The notes under the pieces were generated by a model. That model had not been told where the DNA came from. It did not search any database and was given only the letters and a program-made list of their open reading frames with translations. Below, one piece after another: positions 1 to 9,878 of a stretch of DNA of 64,000 bases. The translations under genes and the position numbers were made by a program. How positions within the stretch are numbered: the stretch's first letter is position 1; every line of letters starts with the position of its first letter. The DNA is taken from positions 33,870,162-33,934,161 of the forward strand of contig NC_092698.1 in NCBI RefSeq assembly GCF_964275005.1, read 5' to 3'. Source of the stretch: Diadema setosum. Taxonomy: Eukaryota > Echinodermata > Echinoidea > Diadematoida > Diadematidae.

Positions 1-313
1 TTTTTAAACAAAAAATAAATTTGGTATTTCCTGAATTTCATGGCGTTATGCGACGTCTTATCTGTAAGATGTTCTTTCAAAATATGCTCCAGGGAACAAA
101 ATATTCTGCTGTTTAAGTTTTTTGTTCTGGTGAAGAAAAGATGTGCAAAAGTGTGTTTGACTGCGCCATGGGATCATGACTATAATACTTCCGCGTATAA
201 ATCTGGGCGAACATTTAGCTCGCAGAAGTTAGCGCATTGTGACAAATTCAAACGAGAAACCATTCGAGTACCCAAGCCGAGATACCCAACAAATAGACGG
301 TCATGATCGTCTA

Positions 314-529
314 TAGTTCAATTTGACGTCAATTATTACAGTAATATCTAACAACAAAAAATAAAAAGTTACGAAATTTCATAATTGATGTTTTCATTGA
401 TTAAGTACTGTGCCCTTATCTTAGTTCAATTTGACGTCAATTATGACAGTAATATCTAACAACAAAAAATAGAAAGTTACGAAATTTCATAATTGATGTT
501 TTCATTGATTAAGTACTGTGCCCTTATAT
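314..529. repeat. Tandem duplication, period 108 bp
   Basis: TAGTTCAATTTGACGTCAAT begins at 314 and again at 422. The two 108-bp copies differ at about two positions, so the duplication is recent. The rest of 1-840 is AT-rich with no convincing gene. A short open frame at 40-306 is discussed under rejected items. Confidence 0.9.
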
Positions 530-1007
530 GCCCTTATCATAACAGTGAACAGATATTCTGTTCAACATAGGTACATTTGGGATAGATATGCATATTGTTT
601 ACACAGGGATCCACGTCTTATATCCAAGCTGTGCTTTTTAGTGGATCACTCTTTTCCATTACTTTACTATTTAATATCATTTCTGCAAAGTATACATTGT
701 TTGCTTTATACCATTGTACATTCATACATATGCATAAACATGCATAAATATTCTTTATTATCGTGTATGTACTTTACTTTTTGCTCGTATGCTTTGTACT
801 CTGATCGCTTTTATATGATGATGGAAATAGAGAATTGAATGGAATTTAGTTGATCAGTGATATTGGACATATACCGCCTGTATACGCAGGCGCGCCGGAA
901 GCAGTTTTGGATTGGGGGGGGGCAAACATTGGAGGGGGCTCAAGATTAGACCATACATATGTTACACAATATACACATACACACACACACACGCACACAC
1001 ACACATC

Positions 1008-1010
<3 letters not shown>

Positions 1011-1070
<60 letters not shown>
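1011..1070. repeat. (TA)30 microsatellite
   Basis: Sixty bases of uninterrupted TA follow a (CA)n run (about 970-1004). The tract is self-complementary and would extrude as a cruciform. Open frames here are artefacts. Confidence 0.98.
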
Positions 1071-1074
<4 letters not shown>

Positions 1075-1269
1075 GGCGTACGGTGGGTCGAAACATGGGG
1101 GGAACCATAAAGTAATTTTGACGGTCTGTATGCTTGTGCGTGTGTGCGTGAGCAATAATGGGACTACAATACATTACGGAATGTGATACATTCAACAACG
1201 CAGTCATTGAGGAACATTGTAAGTTTTCCTTACATGGATTATGGAATGACGGTGTGAAACGATCGACAA

Positions 1270-2350
1270 ATTATATACTGTCAGCAACATAAGGTGAATG
1301 GCATAACAATAAAATGCGAGCGAGCGAAGCGAGCGAGCTTGAAAATTTTGATATTCTGCAGTTCCAAAACTTGAGTTTTAATTGTATAGCTATATATTTC
1401 GCTTTGGAAATAAATGGGGGCGCATCGGGCGCAACTGCTGGCAATTATTGGCAGCAACATTAGGAGAACGGCATAACGACTGAATGCGAGCGAGCGAAGC
1501 GAGCAAGCTTGAAAATTTTGACATTCTACAGTCCCAAAACTGGGTTTGTAGCTACAGTATATCTTTCACTTTGGAAATTAATGGGGCGGCGCATCGGGCG
1601 CAACTGCTGGCAATTATACTTGCAGCAACATTAGGAGAATGGCATAACGATTCAATGCGAGCGAGCAAAGCGAGCGAGCTTGAAAATTTTGACATGTTAC
1701 AGTTAAAAAACTCCCGCTTGTAGCTATATCTTTCGCTTTGGAAATTAAGGGGGGGGGGCATCGGGCGCAACTGCTGGCAATTACTGGCAGCAACGTTAGG
1801 AGAGTGGCATGACGATTCAATGCGAGCGAGCGAAGCGAGCGAGCTTGAAAAATTTTGACATGTTACAGTCCCAAAACTCCCATTTGTAACTATACCTTTC
1901 GCTTTGGAAATTAAGGGGGGGGGGGGGCATCGGGCGCAACTGCTGGCAATTACTGGCAGCAACATTAGGAGAGTGGCATATAACGATTCAATGTGAGCGA
2001 GCGAAGCGAGCGAGCTTGAAAATTTTGACATTTTACAGTCCCAAAACTCCCGTTTGTAGCTATATTTATCTTTCGCTTTGGAAATCAAGGGGTTGGGGCA
2101 TCGAGCGCAACTACTGGCAATTACTGTCAGCAACATTAGGAGAATGGCATAACGATTCAATGCGAGCGAGCGAAGCGAGCGAGCTTGAAAATTTTGACAT
2201 TCTTGTAGAGTCCAACAACTGCCGTCGTAGCTATGTTTTTCGCTTTAGAAATCAAGGGGGAGGCGCACCGGGCTCAACTGATGGATGCGAGCGAGCGAAG
2301 CGAGCGAGCTTGAAAATTTAACATTTTACAGTCCAAAAGCTGCCGTTTGT
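1270..2350. repeat. Satellite of about 168-bp units, seven copies
   Basis: The core GCGAGCGAAGCGAGCGAGCT recurs with its upstream TG at 1315, 1485, 1656, 1821, 1992, 2161 and 2286, giving spacings of 170, 171, 165, 171, 169 and 125. Between cores come CAGCAACATTAGGAGA, a T-rich segment, CTTTGGAAATTAAGG with a variable G-run, and CATCGGGCGCAACTGCTGGC. The last unit is shortened. The repeats create a 202-codon minus-strand open frame that is not a gene. Confidence 0.95.
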
Positions 2351-2558
2351 AGCCATATTTTTCCCTTTTATTCATATATATACATATTCATTTTATGTTC
2401 TTTGTTTATTCATTTATTTCTATTATTATTATTATTTTTTTTTTTTTGGGGGGGGGGGCTTTTTGGGGGGGCAAAAATGCGTTTTGCCCCCCCACTTTTT
2501 GGATTGGGGGGGCGGCCGCCCCCCCTGCCCCCCCACTTCCGGCGCCTATGTGTATACG

Positions 2559-3133
2559 AAGACGAGATATCATGTCTTCACCTCACGGCTTTAGTTTGTA
2601 CGAAAGTCTGTGTGTGTATGTGTGTGTGTGCAAGAATATTTTTTTTCTTTTGAACATTGTGCAAAGCAAACAAAAGCTAATTCAGATGGCACTGCCCAAG
2701 AGAGTTCCATATTAGCCTAATCAAATGGTTCGCTGCTGCTCAGAAAAAAAAAAAGTGCATCTTGACTGCAAGGCTAATAAAGAAAAAGAAAACAAGAAAA
2801 CAAAATAATGTTTGAAAATGAAGCAGAGGAAGCATGCATGGGTCGATAATCCAGCAAACATAAATACTTCGCCCAATTCATCATTAATTGCTGACGTATT
2901 AAACAAACAGAACTATCACTTGATGCGTCAGGAATTTAAACAAAAAAACAAACCCTATGTGATTTCCTGTTTTATCAGGAAATTTAGTGAAGAGGTGTGG
3001 AAGGATGATGAGGTGATGACATCATAATCATGACCATCTAATTTGCATAAAGTTGTGAAACGTACACACTTTCTTGTTTAAGGTTCGATTTTCATGAAAC
3101 TAGTTTGCATCCACACTTGAAATTGCACTTTAG
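2559..3133. other. Gene-free AT-rich stretch
   Basis: The stretch holds a short GT-rich tract (about 2610-2630), T and A runs and no supported gene. One short open frame (2812-3027) lacks splice or family support. Confidence 0.6.
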
Positions 3134-3538
3134 AGGGATGGTACAGTTTGGATGAGATGGGGCTTCAGGTTTCCAACGTTTTTTGATGATTTTTTTTTTT
3201 TTTTAGATAATGAGAAACATCTTATGAAATGTGAAAGAGCATATAATTCTAAAATGAATTTAAAGTTTATTTGATGAAACTCGGTTTTGAAGTGGCTGAG
3301 ATATCCAAAAACAAAGCGATCCTAATAAAAGTGGGACCCACCTTTATTAGGATCGCTTTATTTTGCTTCGTTTTTTGGATATCATTTCAAAACCAATTTT
3401 CATCAAATAAATTTAAAATTCCTCTAAGAATTGTATGCTTCTAAACCTTTCATACAATACAATGCTTTCTAGATACAGGATGTATCTTGCAAAAAGTTAA
3501 AACTGAATTCTCACCTTAACCAATACTATACCATCCCT
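3134..3538. mobile_element. TTAA-type fold-back element, family A copy 1
   Basis: AGGGATGG at the left and CCATCCCT at the right bound a 405-bp element whose halves are near-complete inverted repeats around the palindrome GTGGGACCCAC. Flanks are TTAG and TTCA, which look like decayed TTAA. It matches the copies at 40979-41355 and 47422-47803. It has no coding capacity. Confidence 0.8.
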
Positions 3539-3542
3539 TTCA

Positions 3543-4716
3543 TATGGCTTCGATTTCAAAGTCCACACTGATTACTGACTGCTGCCCGAAGGTATGTGAA
3601 ACATATAAATCAGGTTTACATCAACATTGTCTTATGATGCACTTCATAATTAGGTCATTTTTTTTAGCTTGCTTCTTTGAAGTGAGTCGAGAATATACGG
3701 AATAGAAAGACATCTCCATTATCAATTCATGATATTTCATTTGATGACTGTTGGCTCTTTTGATATGTTTAAGTTCGTTAAAGTTTACGCATGCACGTAA
3801 TAATGTAATATTTAAAACGTCATGACTTGATGCGATTGGGAATTTTTTCCTGAGTTCATGTTTATCAGCGTAGATGTTTTGGTCTTTATTGTCTTTGTAC
3901 GTTGTCGCGTCTGAGTGCATGTAGGCCTATGTGGAGCAGTGGGACCAACTACCGATATTTATGTTCTTCGGGGATGGACGTGTGTGTTTAATATGTGTAT
4001 TGTGAGATCATTAATGCAGCAAAGTTTGGAACTTAAATTTTTCAATCCCTCTTTATCATTGTTGCTGCTTCTTATATAATTTGGCATATTATGGCAAACA
4101 ACAAAATAATGTATTATTTTCATTAATAAGATCAGGGAGATGGGCCACCTCTCTGATAAGATGCAAGACTAATTGTAATATACGGGAATTGTTGATAATA
4201 ATAGTCAATAAAATATGAATAGTCTGTTTATTGCGTATATAGAATGACGTACAGTGTAGATTACCATACCGCATCTTCCCAACCCGTGGTCTATGTAATG
4301 TCATATTTGTTGTTGTTGGTGTGTGTGTTTTGTTTGTTTTGTTTTGTTTTGTTTTTTGTAGAGAAAATGAGACCAATGAAGATAATATAGCTCATTATCG
4401 TGAAACTTCATAAGTATCTCAGTTTATCTCTTCAGTCACGCTCCATCCGTTTAGTATACGTTTATCTACATCATTTCACCCATAAAGACGTTACTTTTAC
4501 CTATTTATCGTTCAGTTTGTCTGTTTTTGATGACGTATAAAACTCATCATTCCGTCATTCGTATATTGTTAGCGCTGCAAATCAAGGTAAATATAATGAA
4601 AATCTTTTCTCATAAACAGATGAAAACAAAAACAATGTCATACATTTAATAATATATGCAAATAATATATGAATGCATGTGTATGTGTGTATGTAGTTGT
4701 TGATCTTTACAAACAG
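3543..4716. other. Gene-free stretch
   Basis: I see no supported gene or repeat family. There are short T and GTTTT runs near 4316-4355. Confidence 0.5.
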
Positions 4717-4926
4717 TGCGAGATTTGCGAAGCTGTCGATCCAGGAGATGAAGTGGTTTGCAATGAAAATGAGGTATCAGGAACGAATATCGATGACAAC
4801 GTCATTTCGAACGAGCTGTCATCGGACTGGGGTCGGGAGAGCCCTGCGGATGGCCAACTCATCAGCACCGCTTGCCCCTCCACACCGCTCTCGCGGAGGG
4901 AACAAAGCTATACCTTGTTGAGCTGA
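4717..4926 (+). CDS. Probable terminal exon of an unidentified upstream gene
   Basis: After acceptor-like TTTACAAACAG the frame reads CEICEAVDPGDEVVCNENEV and continues for 69 residues to a TGA, ending SYTLLS. Codon use is balanced and GC-richer than the flanks. The residues are acidic and polar like a cytoplasmic tail, and the frame stays open to the AG with phase 0. I do not recognise the family. No partner exon is found upstream in the window, so it would be the last exon of a gene starting left of the window. AATAAA motifs lie downstream at about 5574 and 5690. Confidence 0.45.
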   Translation, partial: CEICEAVDPGDEVVCNENEVSGTNIDDNVISNELSSDWGRESPADGQLISTACPSTPLSRREQSYTLLS

Positions 4927-5536
4927 GTCGGTCGCAACCCTGGCCCTCCGATTCTTTAAACGAAAACACCAGAAGAAAACTGGCGGTATGAAAAACTCAA
5001 ATAGGAGAGAATGAAGGAGGAGAGAAAGAGAAAAAGTTGAAGGAAGTAAAAGAGAACAAGACCAAACCTATGACTTCCCTAAACAACAGCATCGCCTGTG
5101 TGTTGCTTGCCCTGACACAGTATATAAACCAGCAACATTTACAATATTGGTTGGACATTGCTGACCATGAATTAAGGAAGACGTGATGAAGAAAGAGGGG
5201 GGGGGGGGAAGAAGTCATCTACAGAGACACAAAATATGATGAATTAGCAGTTTTAAGGTCATTTCATACAACGCAAGAGAGTACTAGAGAAAGAAATGAA
5301 AAAGAAAACAACATTCATTATGACGTGATGTCCACGATTTACGCGGTAGGAACTCGTAATTCAGAATCAAATTGACAGAGCACACTTGGCATACCAATTC
5401 TTCTTTTTGAACGGCATTCCACATCGGAAGATTAATGTTCTAACTCAGAGAAATTATACCCCTGTTAAGGAGTATAGGGCCTATACATGTGCGTGTGTGC
5501 GAGAGATTGGAAAGAGAGGGATATAGGGAGAGAGAT

Positions 5537-5735
5537 AACGTACAATCTTAATTTTGGAAGTATGAATATTCCTTAATAAACCTAAAAAATTTGAAGTTGT
5601 GAGATTTGAACTCAATATCATGCCCTTGTTAGAGGGAAGGAGAAAACGTACGATCTTAATTGTGGAGGTGGTAGATAGCCACACCTCAATAAACCTCAGA
5701 AAAAATGAAGTTGTGAGATGTGAACTCAATATATC
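5537..5735. repeat. Diverged tandem duplication, period about 110 bp
   Basis: AACGTACAATCTTAATT (about 5537) recurs as AACGTACGATCTTAATT (about 5646). Both are followed by AATAAACCT and TGAAGTTGTGAGAT. It lies downstream of the candidate terminal exon at 4717-4926. Confidence 0.75.
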
Positions 5736-5739
5736 CTTA

Positions 5740-7231
5740 GGGTTTTACCGCCTTCATTCTTAATCATTAATGTTTAGGCCAAATTCTCTGACCATTAAAG
5801 GACAACCAACTCAAGATATCATGCATTGTAATAACATTGCCCATACCACTAAAAGATGGACAGATTGTATTAGAAACGTGGCATTGCTCTCAGCAGTCAA
5901 TAACCATGATAGCTCTAGTTTAAATCATTTTTGAGTAGTGAAATAAAATGCATATTCAACTCAATTCAGTCGGTTTATGGTTCAATGATCACAATAATTA
6001 CGGTCCGTCTTGAGCGCAGAGCAGTCACCAATCAGGCAAAAAAAAAAAAAAATGTAACTCTAATCATGCTTTTGTTTTCGATTCATTTGACATGAATATT
6101 TTCCTTCTTTCCACAAAAGCAATTTCATTACTTAATAAAAAATTTCTTTCTCAAAATAGAGAAAGAATTTGACATTGATTGCAAACACAACTTGGAAAAC
6201 AGAAAATCATCGTAATCGTCTGTGAATCGTTCAATAGCGAGCATGGGATGTTGCATGGGAAGGCGCTGTTAACAGAGCTTTATAGTGTGGCCATCCGGAA
6301 CAGAAGAAATCGCTTATTATGAATGAAAATTGCATACATTTTATTTTTAAATGGCACTATTAAGAAGGAGTTTGGGCTACAGAAAGGGTGCAGGCGAAAG
6401 AAATAAAGACAACAAATCAAGTTAAGATCTCTAACAATCAGTGAGGATTTTTTTTTTATTCCCCCTTTTTTTTAAGGAATGTAATTTCACTCCTTGACTG
6501 ACCATCCTTGTAACTGGTTAAAACTAGTCACATATCCAGAGACAAAATTTTTTAGAGTATAATTACATGTAGTGTGATCATGATCTAAACGTAGTAAGAT
6601 AGAAACACCAATCATGTGAACATCACGTAAAATTTCCTAGTACATTGTATCCACACTCTGGCAAATTTCTGAGAACATCCAGCACAGAGGGCGCTTGTTG
6701 TCTTTTGCTAGCTAGTACAGTTCATCAGTGCGTCATAATCAAGATACAGGTACTCGTAGTATATGCGTGGGTGTGTGAAAATATGAAACATGACTGTTTT
6801 TGAAATTTCATTATTCCCTCATTTTCATTCTTTTATTCTCGAAAACGTGAAGATAACATCACCAGAATTACCCAATATGAGCATATGGCGCACACACGCA
6901 CAAACCCTTCAAAACAAACAAACCCGCACGCTTTCCAATATAGCAGATAAGAGCGCATGTTGAGATCTAGCAAGAGTGAAAGAGCGCACTCTAGCGAGGA
7001 GAAAAGCATTTTGCCAATCTGTTATTTATCACAGGCTATTCAATGCATTATCACTGTATTCTGTACAGTTTGCTTTCGAATATATTATTGAACTGTAGTT
7101 ACTAATGAATGTTACTAATGAATGTACTAAGTGTTACTAATGAATTTCTGACATGTCAAAGGTAAAGACGGACTAGAAAGTTCAAAGAAAAAGAATAGCT
7201 TGCATCCAAAGAGGTCATGACACTTATTCTG
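5740..7231. other. Gene-free intergenic stretch
   Basis: No gene recognised. Low-complexity A runs occur near 6040 and T runs near 6450. Confidence 0.5.
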
Positions 7232-7466
7232 CCCTACCTTGGCAAAAGGAAGCAAGTGACAAGTGACATTTCTCGTAAAAGAGCAAATGTGTCTATCATT
7301 TACACTGACATCAATGGACTATGTCTTATCTAACATATCTCTTAGTAGGATGAGTGTTATCTGCATGAAATTTGGCCTGGAAGAAGAGCTCATTATGTGA
7401 ATTATGAAAACATCAATAACTCAAATGCGGATGGTATGTCACTTGCTTCCTTTTGCCAAAGTAGGG
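7232..7466. mobile_element. Small fold-back element with 30-bp inverted ends
   Basis: CCCTACCTTGGCAAAAGGAA at the left (7232-7261 in full) is the inverted copy of 7437-7466 with 29 of 30 positions matching. The 235-bp unit has no coding capacity. No clear target duplication is seen. It is probably a MITE. Confidence 0.65.
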
Positions 7467-7589
7467 TAGTATTATCAACAAAACATTGTAAGCGAGGAGG
7501 TATGTCACACCTTCCTCATGTAACAATAAATTCTCGCTATTGAAGCCTCTCAAGATTGCTTTTCTGCTGTCATTCCATGCCAGAGATAT

Positions 7590-7755
7590 TCATTTTGACG
7601 AAAGCTTCGGGTACTGAACTCGACCCAGGTATATAAATGAGTACCTGGCAACGGTATAGGGTGATAATAATGGCAGGGCCCTCTGGTAGAGCAGTGGCGA
7701 CACTGAAGAGGCTACCCTGGATAACTAAGACCTTATTATTGTTATAACCAAAAGG
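7590..7755 (-). mobile_element. Fragment of a dispersed retroelement-like repeat
   Basis: On the minus strand the sequence CCAGGTACTCATTTATATAC followed by CTGGGTCGAG resembles a motif common in the tails of invertebrate SINE/LINE-type repeats. The other edge ends in a TTATTATTGTTAT run. Boundaries and class are uncertain. Confidence 0.3.
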
Positions 7756-8741
7756 ACGCCTACACATTCCTATGTCTGGGGAAAAGTCTTATTTGTGGGG
7801 AAAATATGATACACAGATTGATTTTGGCAACTTTCAGAAGATCTAAAGATACAACATATTGTAGTTCTTTATTGATATAGCCAGTTATGATCGTGTTTGC
7901 TTTAGACTTAAATTTTGTATGGTGTATGTAAGCAACATATAGCTGGGTCATCAGTTCATATACAGTGTATCAACATCAAACATGCATGGAGAACAATGCA
8001 TGCTTGTCCATTGTGACGCAATAAATGGGAGTTTTAACTTTTACACTGATGTATAGATGTGATGGGTGTGATTCTATGGGTAGCTTTACACCTAAGATAC
8101 CAATTTATACACCAGAGCGAATAGGGGCAATATGGTAATGCACCTTGTTAGGGAGTGTTTACAAGCGCCGGACGCGCCGGACACGATTCAAACTTATCAT
8201 GCCGTCGAACAGGTCTAAAGCGGCAAGCCCGTCGTAGCTGGCGCTCACTCTCTAGTCCTTTCGACGCCTTTGATTGCCTCAGAATACCTTATTCTTCGAA
8301 TGAAAATGGTAGCTTTGAAAATTTTAATTCTGTAATGATTAATACCAAGTCGGTTGTCATAATCAAATATTGCGCTTTGTCTTCATCATACTCAGAAAAT
8401 ATTGTGCCGGGTATGTATGAAATTATTGTTGGATATTTGGCAGCTTACAAGTATTTTAATAGAATGGAATTATAAGATTATGGTGTCGTGAGTGGAAAAG
8501 TATGTGTTTTTACATAATGAGGGTCAGCAAAAGTATTGCAAGTCTTCGTCAACTATTTGTTCCTCATTAAGTGTGTTTTAACCTTAAAACTCATCCTCTA
8601 TACACGCACCAAACGAAATTGCAATGGTGAACTCCGTTCCAATTTTGATGTCATATCTATAGGAAATATACTCCGAACTTTATCTGATGTCGTGATAGCA
8701 AATATTTCAAGTTCGGTCTGAAGCATCACCACTTGTCGTTG

Positions 8742-8742
8742 T

Positions 8743-8805
<63 letters not shown>

Positions 8806-8873
8806 GTGTGTGTGTGTGCGTGTGCGTGTGTGTGTGTGTGTGTGTTTGCGTGTGCGTGTGCGTGTGCGTGTGT
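8742..8873. repeat. (GT)n microsatellite, about 130 bp
   Basis: A nearly pure GT tract with a few GC interruptions toward the right end. Cys-Val repeat frames through it are artefacts. Confidence 0.98.
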
Positions 8874-9529
8874 ACGGATCCTAATGACGATTTACATGCA
8901 TCGGAAGTTTGTACCAACGTCCGATGTTATTGTTTTTGGAATAAGTTCAGAAGCGATATAAAAGATGAGAACATCGAGAAAGCTGCAAGTATAATTAAGT
9001 TGCACATTGGTGATGATGATGGTGGTGCACGATGACGAAGATGGTAAAAGTGATAACAGTAACAACAGTAATGATGGTAATAATGATAAGAAGAAGAAAC
9101 AATCCCGAACATCACCGTCAGCAGTAGTAGTTGCTATATATATCTACATAATTATAATCATAACATTTATAAACATAAGAGCTACACTGATATATATTTA
9201 AAAAAAAACAATTAATTACATATACATTATCATCTAAATCTTATAACGCAAAAATGCAAAATTGTTCTTCATAGCTTTGATGTTCATTGCCGGAAAACAA
9301 GGACACAAAGATAAGCTATCTTTGGTGATACATAGTTAAAAGGCCGCACTTTATCACAGATGCTTCAAAAGTCGATAGGCACGAACAACTGGCCGTTCCC
9401 ATTTATCCTTTTCGCCGGAAACTGTTAATCTGAGCTTTAGTATCGATGTTCACATTATGTTGGTCGCTGCAAGCCATTTCAGCTGCTGAGTAGCGTGACC
9501 TTACCCCTGTTACCCCTTTCGTTACTCCC

Positions 9530-9809
9530 CTCCTTGGTGCACTTTGTGGATGAAAGCCCCGCCCACAAAATATGAAACAGTCCGCATCTCCAAACGATAA
9601 CGAATCCGCGAAACCAATACAATCTCATTGCGGTTTCGCAACGGGAGAGTTACGGCTGTAGATAGTCTCTCTTCTCTTTCCTCCTTGATTCCCAGCAGTT
9701 ATCGTCTCTGTACCGGTGCACCTTTCGTGCTACAACAATGGGCAGCACGTATGGCGATCGCGTACGCGCCCGCACAGCAGCAATTTGGTCATCACATAGA
9801 CAGTGCAAA
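9530..9809 (+). promoter_or_regulatory. BIN1: Probable BIN1 core promoter and 5' UTR
   Basis: The region upstream of exon 1 is richer in CpG than its surroundings. It has a GC box (GCCCCGCCC, 9556-9564), a CCAAT box (9614-9618), a C/T-rich stretch (9666-9695) and a CpG-rich leader (9740-9775). No TATA box is evident. The transcription start is not fixed by the sequence, and the CCAAT and GC boxes are short motifs. Confidence 0.45.
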
Positions 9810-9878
9810 ATGGCGGAGATAAAGCAGACCAGAAAATCGAGCATCTTCCAAAAAAATCTGACAAGAACCAAGGAGAAG
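9810..9878 (+). CDS. BIN1: BIN1 exon 1 (H0 helix start)
   Basis: The exon encodes 23 residues beginning MAEIKQTRK and ends in phase 0 at donor GTATGT. The start is chosen because vertebrate BIN1 also begins MAE and the context (AAAATGG) is strong. The Lys/Arg-rich, Phe/Leu-containing stretch corresponds to the amphipathic H0 helix that inserts into membrane in N-BAR proteins. An in-frame upstream ATG at 9738 would add 24 residues. Confidence 0.9.

Larger units (their letters stand above)
887..2550. mobile_element. hAT-like non-autonomous DNA transposon carrying a satellite
   Basis: The ends are CAGGCGCGCCGGAAG (887 on) and, in reverse complement, CATAGGCGCCGGAAGT (to 2550). Identical 8-bp direct repeats TGTATACG flank both sides (879-886 and 2551-2558), the target-site length known for hAT elements. 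The subterminal sequence is G/C-homopolymer rich (900-940 and 2440-2530). The interior holds (CA)n, (TA)30 and seven satellite units and no transposase. Because the 8-mer contains the palindrome GTATAC, chance symmetry must be considered. Confidence 0.6.

Noticed and set aside
40..306. 88-codon plus-strand open frame near the left edge
   Set aside because: The second half has plausible codons and an RYPTNRRS end, but I could not identify a convincing acceptor or family. It is left as unsupported, although it could be an exon of the gene ending at 4926 or an older terminal exon.
1552..2160. 202-codon minus-strand open frame
   Set aside because: It is made of repeated satellite units with the same peptide (CARCPPPLISKAK-like) in each unit. 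There is no family resemblance and homopolymer G runs shift the frame between copies.
8155..8475. 106-codon plus-strand open frame
   Set aside because: Composition changes halfway, there is no motif, and no splice or promoter context supports it.
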